Origin: Glandiceps talaboti
Taxonomy: Eukaryota; Hemichordata; Enteropneusta; Spengelidae
NCBI RefSeq assembly: GCF_964340395.1
Contig: NC_135568.1
Location: forward strand, 15,712,276-15,776,275
Reading direction: 5' to 3'
DNA length: 64,000 nt
The position numbers and the translations under genes were made by a program. Below the pieces are notes generated by a model. That model saw nothing but the letters and a program-made list of their open reading frames with translations, made no database searches and was not told the origin of the DNA. Numbering within the stretch: position 1 is the first letter of the stretch; every line of letters starts with the position of its first letter. This document shows, one piece after another, positions 60,683-64,000 of the stretch.

Positions 60683-61647
60683 GCTGGTCAGTCAATTGAT
60701 TTTGAAAGGTGTTAGTTATTTCATAATGTCTGACATCATGAAGAGGTCTCTAAAGTTCTTTTCTTTGCAGCAATACTCTCTTACCGACTTCTACAATTTC
60801 GTTTCATATTTACATTCCTTACTATTTATGTTAATTTTTTTTTGTTCGTTTTTGTGCTCTGTGAGCTGCTACATGGCTGACAAATCAAGCTATCCTCTCC
60901 TTTTCGTGTCTTATTTTTCGCTCAATTATTTCATCTGTGATGATGTAGAAACTAACCTAAGATTTTGTATCTTATCCAAAAAAGGCTGTTCTAATCTGCA
61001 CATGCCACCCTCTGAAAGTGTAATCATGATCAATCCATGTTGCTGTGCATTGCAAACGCTATTCCTGAATGAAAAAAAAATAAAGCTGGCCAAATGCAAT
61101 TGAAATGTATTTTACTTACCAATGGCTGTGATAATTATTGTCGGAGGGCATGTGACTAATTTATCGAAGTATGATGTAGGCATCGGAACACCTAAGACTT
61201 CCAGCGCAAAATTCAGACAATGGGCGTATTTTCTATGTATTTACTTACATACTGCATATGATGACAGTGCTAATTTTGTTTAAGATATTAAAGAGATTCC
61301 CAACTATAATTATTTTATGATAACCTGTATGAGTTTTGATAGATTTCACACTCTGTGTTTGCAGGGCTGCTAAATTCAAAGTAGAAAGTTGGTGTCGCAA
61401 GTGTAACGCAGAACACATGCTTGTTATACGTACAGGACGTTATATTTAGACATTACATTCGGATGTCACATAGAATAGGACAGTAAGGATACAAATCTAT
61501 ACCATTGAGTAAATTCAGTGTTTTCCTAGCATTAACATCCTGAGTCACAAAGAGATACTGTCTGTGTAGTACTAGTAGGTGGCCTCTTAAGTGGGCAGGA
61601 TAGTTGAATTGGCAAGCATCCTCTCCACATAGCCTGTGAACTCGGTA
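60683..61647. other. Part of intron 10 with a 140-codon open frame judged spurious
   Basis: A plus frame at 60681-61103 is hydrophobic and cysteine-rich but matches no family I know, has no acceptor in the receptor's phase, and lies in T-rich sequence that favours F/L/S codons. Confidence 0.4.
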
Positions 61648-62005
61648 GTTTAAAGTGGCCATATGGATGAGAATTTGGTATTTATTTTGGATTTTTATTT
61701 GATAAAACAGCTTCACTATGTTTTTCTACATGAAAAAATAATGTGAAATAACATATACCAAGTCCATGTTCACATCTCAATAAACTGCAAAACATTAAAA
61801 CAATGTGTAAAATGTTTGTTATTGTACGTACAATAACAAACTTTTTACATTTTTCCATCCTTTTGCAATGTATTGTGTTATGAACATGGACTTGGTATAT
61901 GCTCTTTTGCATTATTTTTTCAAGTATAAAAACATAGTGAAGTTGTTTTATCAAATAAAAATCCAAAATAAATACCAAATTCTCATCCATATGGCCACTT
62001 TAAAC
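61648..62005. mobile_element. Foldback (palindromic) element family P, copy 1 (intron 10)
   Basis: The two halves of this 358-bp element are inverted copies. The left starts GTTTAAAGTGGCCATATGGA; the right ends with its inverse. The centre is the palindrome TGTTATTGTACGTACAATAACA near 61818. Arms are about 170 bp with few mismatches. No coding capacity. A second copy is at 63612. Confidence 0.93.
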
Positions 62006-63075
62006 TCAGTATGTACCATGAGGAAAAATTAGCATATCATGTGTTGACATTGAGGTTATTTGTACTAATCTACTATGACCACATTTCCACATGGTAGCCA
62101 TGAAAAATACTGAGTTTGAAATTCTGACTTCACAGGCTGTATAGAGAAAATGCTTGACAGTTTCACCATTGAAACTGAACAGCCAATATCTTAATTAAGG
62201 TGATTTTACTTGACATTCAAGGAGGTATTTGCTGGATTAGCAATGCTGGAAGTGTGTATGGTGTTTTCATGCAGACATGATATAACCATGAATTAGCCTA
62301 CAGCCCCAGAATGTATTTGACGATTCATACTTTACTTTTTACTGGCAATTGTCACTTTACAAAATCATAAATTGTGAATAACTTGATTATCATCACTGAT
62401 AACTTAATTTTCATTGAAAGGAACTTCCTCATGTGCAATACTAATATAACCATTTTGACCTTAGAAATAACATTTTTTTCTTCTTCAGTTTTTGTTTTTA
62501 TGAATAACATTTTCATAAGATTTAAAAAACTCAAGAATTTTTTTAATTTTATGTGATGGTTTGGATAAAAGTCACCATTTATATTTCTTTTTTGTCGTTG
62601 ATGTTCAGTATTCAGAAAGGCACTTTTAACTTAAAATTAAGGAAGCGATAAGACTGATTTTCCAAGGAAAAGAAAAAACTTTGTCTTCGAGTTTTTACAA
62701 AATTTTGAACCAGAATTTTTTGGACCAGTATTTTTGTAACGTTTCAGATTGAATTCGATATTTTCATGGAATTTCACCAAGATTCCTTTTCCCCCCATAC
62801 AATGTCCACTATTGATTTTCTTGACAAGCTTAGGGTGTCATTTTCCATTTTTTTTTAAATTCACAAAATATTTCACACATATTACCAAATTATAAAATAT
62901 GTTAGTATGCATAAAAATTGATCATGAAAACATATCTTCTTCCAAACTGTGACAGAATGGTGTGTCATGAAAAGTAAAGATGAAATAGCTGAACTATGAT
63001 GCGCTGTCTTGCCAAAAAATGTGTAATTAAAAGAAAAATAAATTAATGTATGAAATATTAGGCCGATATGCAGCC
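62006..63075. other. 3' part of intron 10, nothing recognised
   Basis: AT-rich sequence with complementary short frames on both strands near 62352-62556. No motif. Confidence 0.4.
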
Positions 63076-63191
63076 TTTACAAGGTATGCACTGATTGGAC
63101 AGCATACATTACTACTCTGTAATCATTAACAATACAGAATCTAGTGTATTCTTTCCATTGTCTTATAACCAATCAGAGTAGACCTTGTAGA
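63076..63191. repeat. Small inverted repeat, about 116 bp (intron 10)
   Basis: TTTACAAGGTATGCACTGAT plus TGG at the left, inverted at the right as CCAATCAGAGTAGACCTTGTAG. Ends about 120 bp before the exon 11 acceptor. Confidence 0.6.
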
Positions 63192-63312
63192 GTGCTTCAT
63201 ATCATCTGCAACAACCAATTGAAATGCACTTACGCCATATTTTGACTTTAGTTTGGTGATGGGTTCACCCAACTGTTAACATTGAAATACTGATAGTTAG
63301 TTTTCCTTACAG

Positions 63313-63558
63313 CATCCCTAGAACCCCAGTTCATATTCTTTGGGAAAGGACAGCCAGGAAGCATCAAAGGAATGTCCCTAGATAAAAATAAGGAAGAGGA
63401 TGTTATGATTCCTGTTGAGAATCTAGGAAATCCACGTGGTGTCGATTTCTACATTGCCAATGACAATGAGGGCTATATTTACTATACAGATAGTACAAAT
63501 TTTGTCATTGGTCGTCAGAAAAAAAATACCATCATAACAGAAACTCTCATTGATACAG
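63313..63558 (+). CDS. LRP1: LRP1-like exon 11 seen: start of second YWTD propeller
   Basis: The exon is 246 nt, 82 codons, phase 1-1, with acceptor TTTCCTTACAG and donor GTAAGT. It encodes FIFFGKGQPGSIKGM, then MIPVENLGNPRGVDF, then YIYYTDSTNFVIGRQ. These match the LRP1 second-propeller start (LVYGKGRPGIIRGM, MIPIENLMNPRALDF, FADTTSYLIGRQ). YYTD is the first YWTD motif of this propeller. The exon ends in a phase-1 donor, so the gene continues to the right of the window. A palindromic element starts about 55 bp beyond the donor. Confidence 0.96.
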
Positions 63559-63611
63559 GTAAGTTACTTGTTGGCGTTTCCCTTTAGGTTGGCGTTGTAT
63601 AGGTGTTTCCC

Positions 63612-63956
63612 TAAAGTGGCCATATGGATGACAATTTGGTATTTATTTTGGATTTTTACTTGATAAAACAGTTTCACTATGTTTTTCTACAACAATGTGA
63701 AATAACATATACCAAGTCCATGTTCACATCTCAATAAACGGCAAAACATTAAACAATGTGTAAAATGTTTGATATTGTACGTACAATAACAAACTTTTTA
63801 CACTTTTTGCATCTTTTTGCAATGTATTGAGTTATGAACATGGACTTGGTATATGTTCTTTCGCATTATTTTTTCAAGTAGAAAAACATAGTGAAGCTGT
63901 TTTATCAAATAAAAATCCAAAGTAAATACCAAATTCTCATCCATATTGCCACTTTA
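63612..63956. mobile_element. Foldback (palindromic) element family P, copy 2
   Basis: Same element as at 61648 in the same layout, about 345 bp, with centre TATTGTACGTACAATA near 63778. The left arm has lost about 8 bases (GAAAAAAT) compared with copy 1. It begins about 54 bp downstream of the exon 11 donor. Confidence 0.93.
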
Positions 63957-64000
63957 AGTTGGTACCATATAGATGATTCCTTTTAGATTGGCACAATATT

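Larger units (their letters stand above)
37310..63558 (+). other. LRP1: LRP1-like endocytic receptor gene, N-terminal part (11 exons, 3' end off window)
   Basis: Eleven exons join without a phase conflict into 1797 nt, 599 codons. The order LA-LA-LA-EGF-cbEGF-YWTD propeller-EGF-YWTD propeller is the N-terminal plan of LRP1/LRP1B. Family knowledge: LRP1 is a giant type I membrane receptor for endocytosis of lipoproteins and protease-inhibitor complexes, and all parts seen here would be extracellular. Motifs seen that match vertebrate LRP1 are [34 protein letters not shown] and ENLGNPR. Introns after exons 1 to 10 are about 0.64, 8.9, 0.54, 0.55, 3.6, 0.82, 0.73, 0.74, 0.74 and 7.2 kb. The start codon, most of the ligand-binding clusters, the membrane segment and the NPxY tail are not in the window. 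LRP1B or an unduplicated LRP1/1B ancestor fits equally well. Confidence 0.93.

Noticed and set aside
60681-61103. 140-codon hydrophobic frame in intron 10
   Set aside because: T-rich sequence favours such frames; no family recognised and it does not join the receptor exons in phase.

Overview
This is a window of animal nuclear DNA, not bacterial or viral sequence. It is AT-rich, has GT-AG introns and is packed with microsatellites, minisatellites and short inverted-repeat transposons. The gene it carries and the frequent TACATGTA-type octamers suggest an invertebrate, probably a marine bilaterian such as a mollusc, brachiopod, hemichordate or cephalochordate. The sequence alone does not settle the phylum.

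One gene is firmly supported. Eleven plus-strand exons between 37310 and 63558 encode the N-terminal part of a low-density-lipoprotein-receptor-related protein 1 (LRP1)-type endocytic receptor. They total 1797 nt (599 codons) and every splice phase agrees. The domain order is three LDL-receptor class A (LA) modules, an EGF-like module, a calcium-binding EGF module, the first YWTD beta-propeller (over four exons), another EGF module, and the start of the second propeller. The gene continues beyond the right edge. No conventional signal-peptide exon was found upstream. Vertebrate LRP1 starts with two LA modules, so the first LA exon here looks like an extra one.

Positions 1-37309 hold no gene I can recognise. 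This stretch is either the first intron plus 5' flank of the receptor gene or intergenic. It contains long tandem arrays: AGTC repeats at 9.3-9.9 kb, a 37-bp minisatellite at 12.1-13.9 kb and a 47-bp satellite at 19.45-21.5 kb. It also has several families of short inverted-repeat elements and one LINE reverse-transcriptase tail on the minus strand near 31.5-31.8 kb.

Within the receptor gene almost every intron has its own minisatellite or foldback element, often tens of bases from a splice site. The most notable observations are the extra LA module, a one-residue insertion in the third LA module, long near-perfect palindromes flanking exon 11, a miniature transposon family whose copies grew different microsatellites at one internal position, a LINE insertion whose empty site is visible elsewhere in the window, and a possible 6-nt micro-exon. 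I found no evidence for a new multi-gene system.
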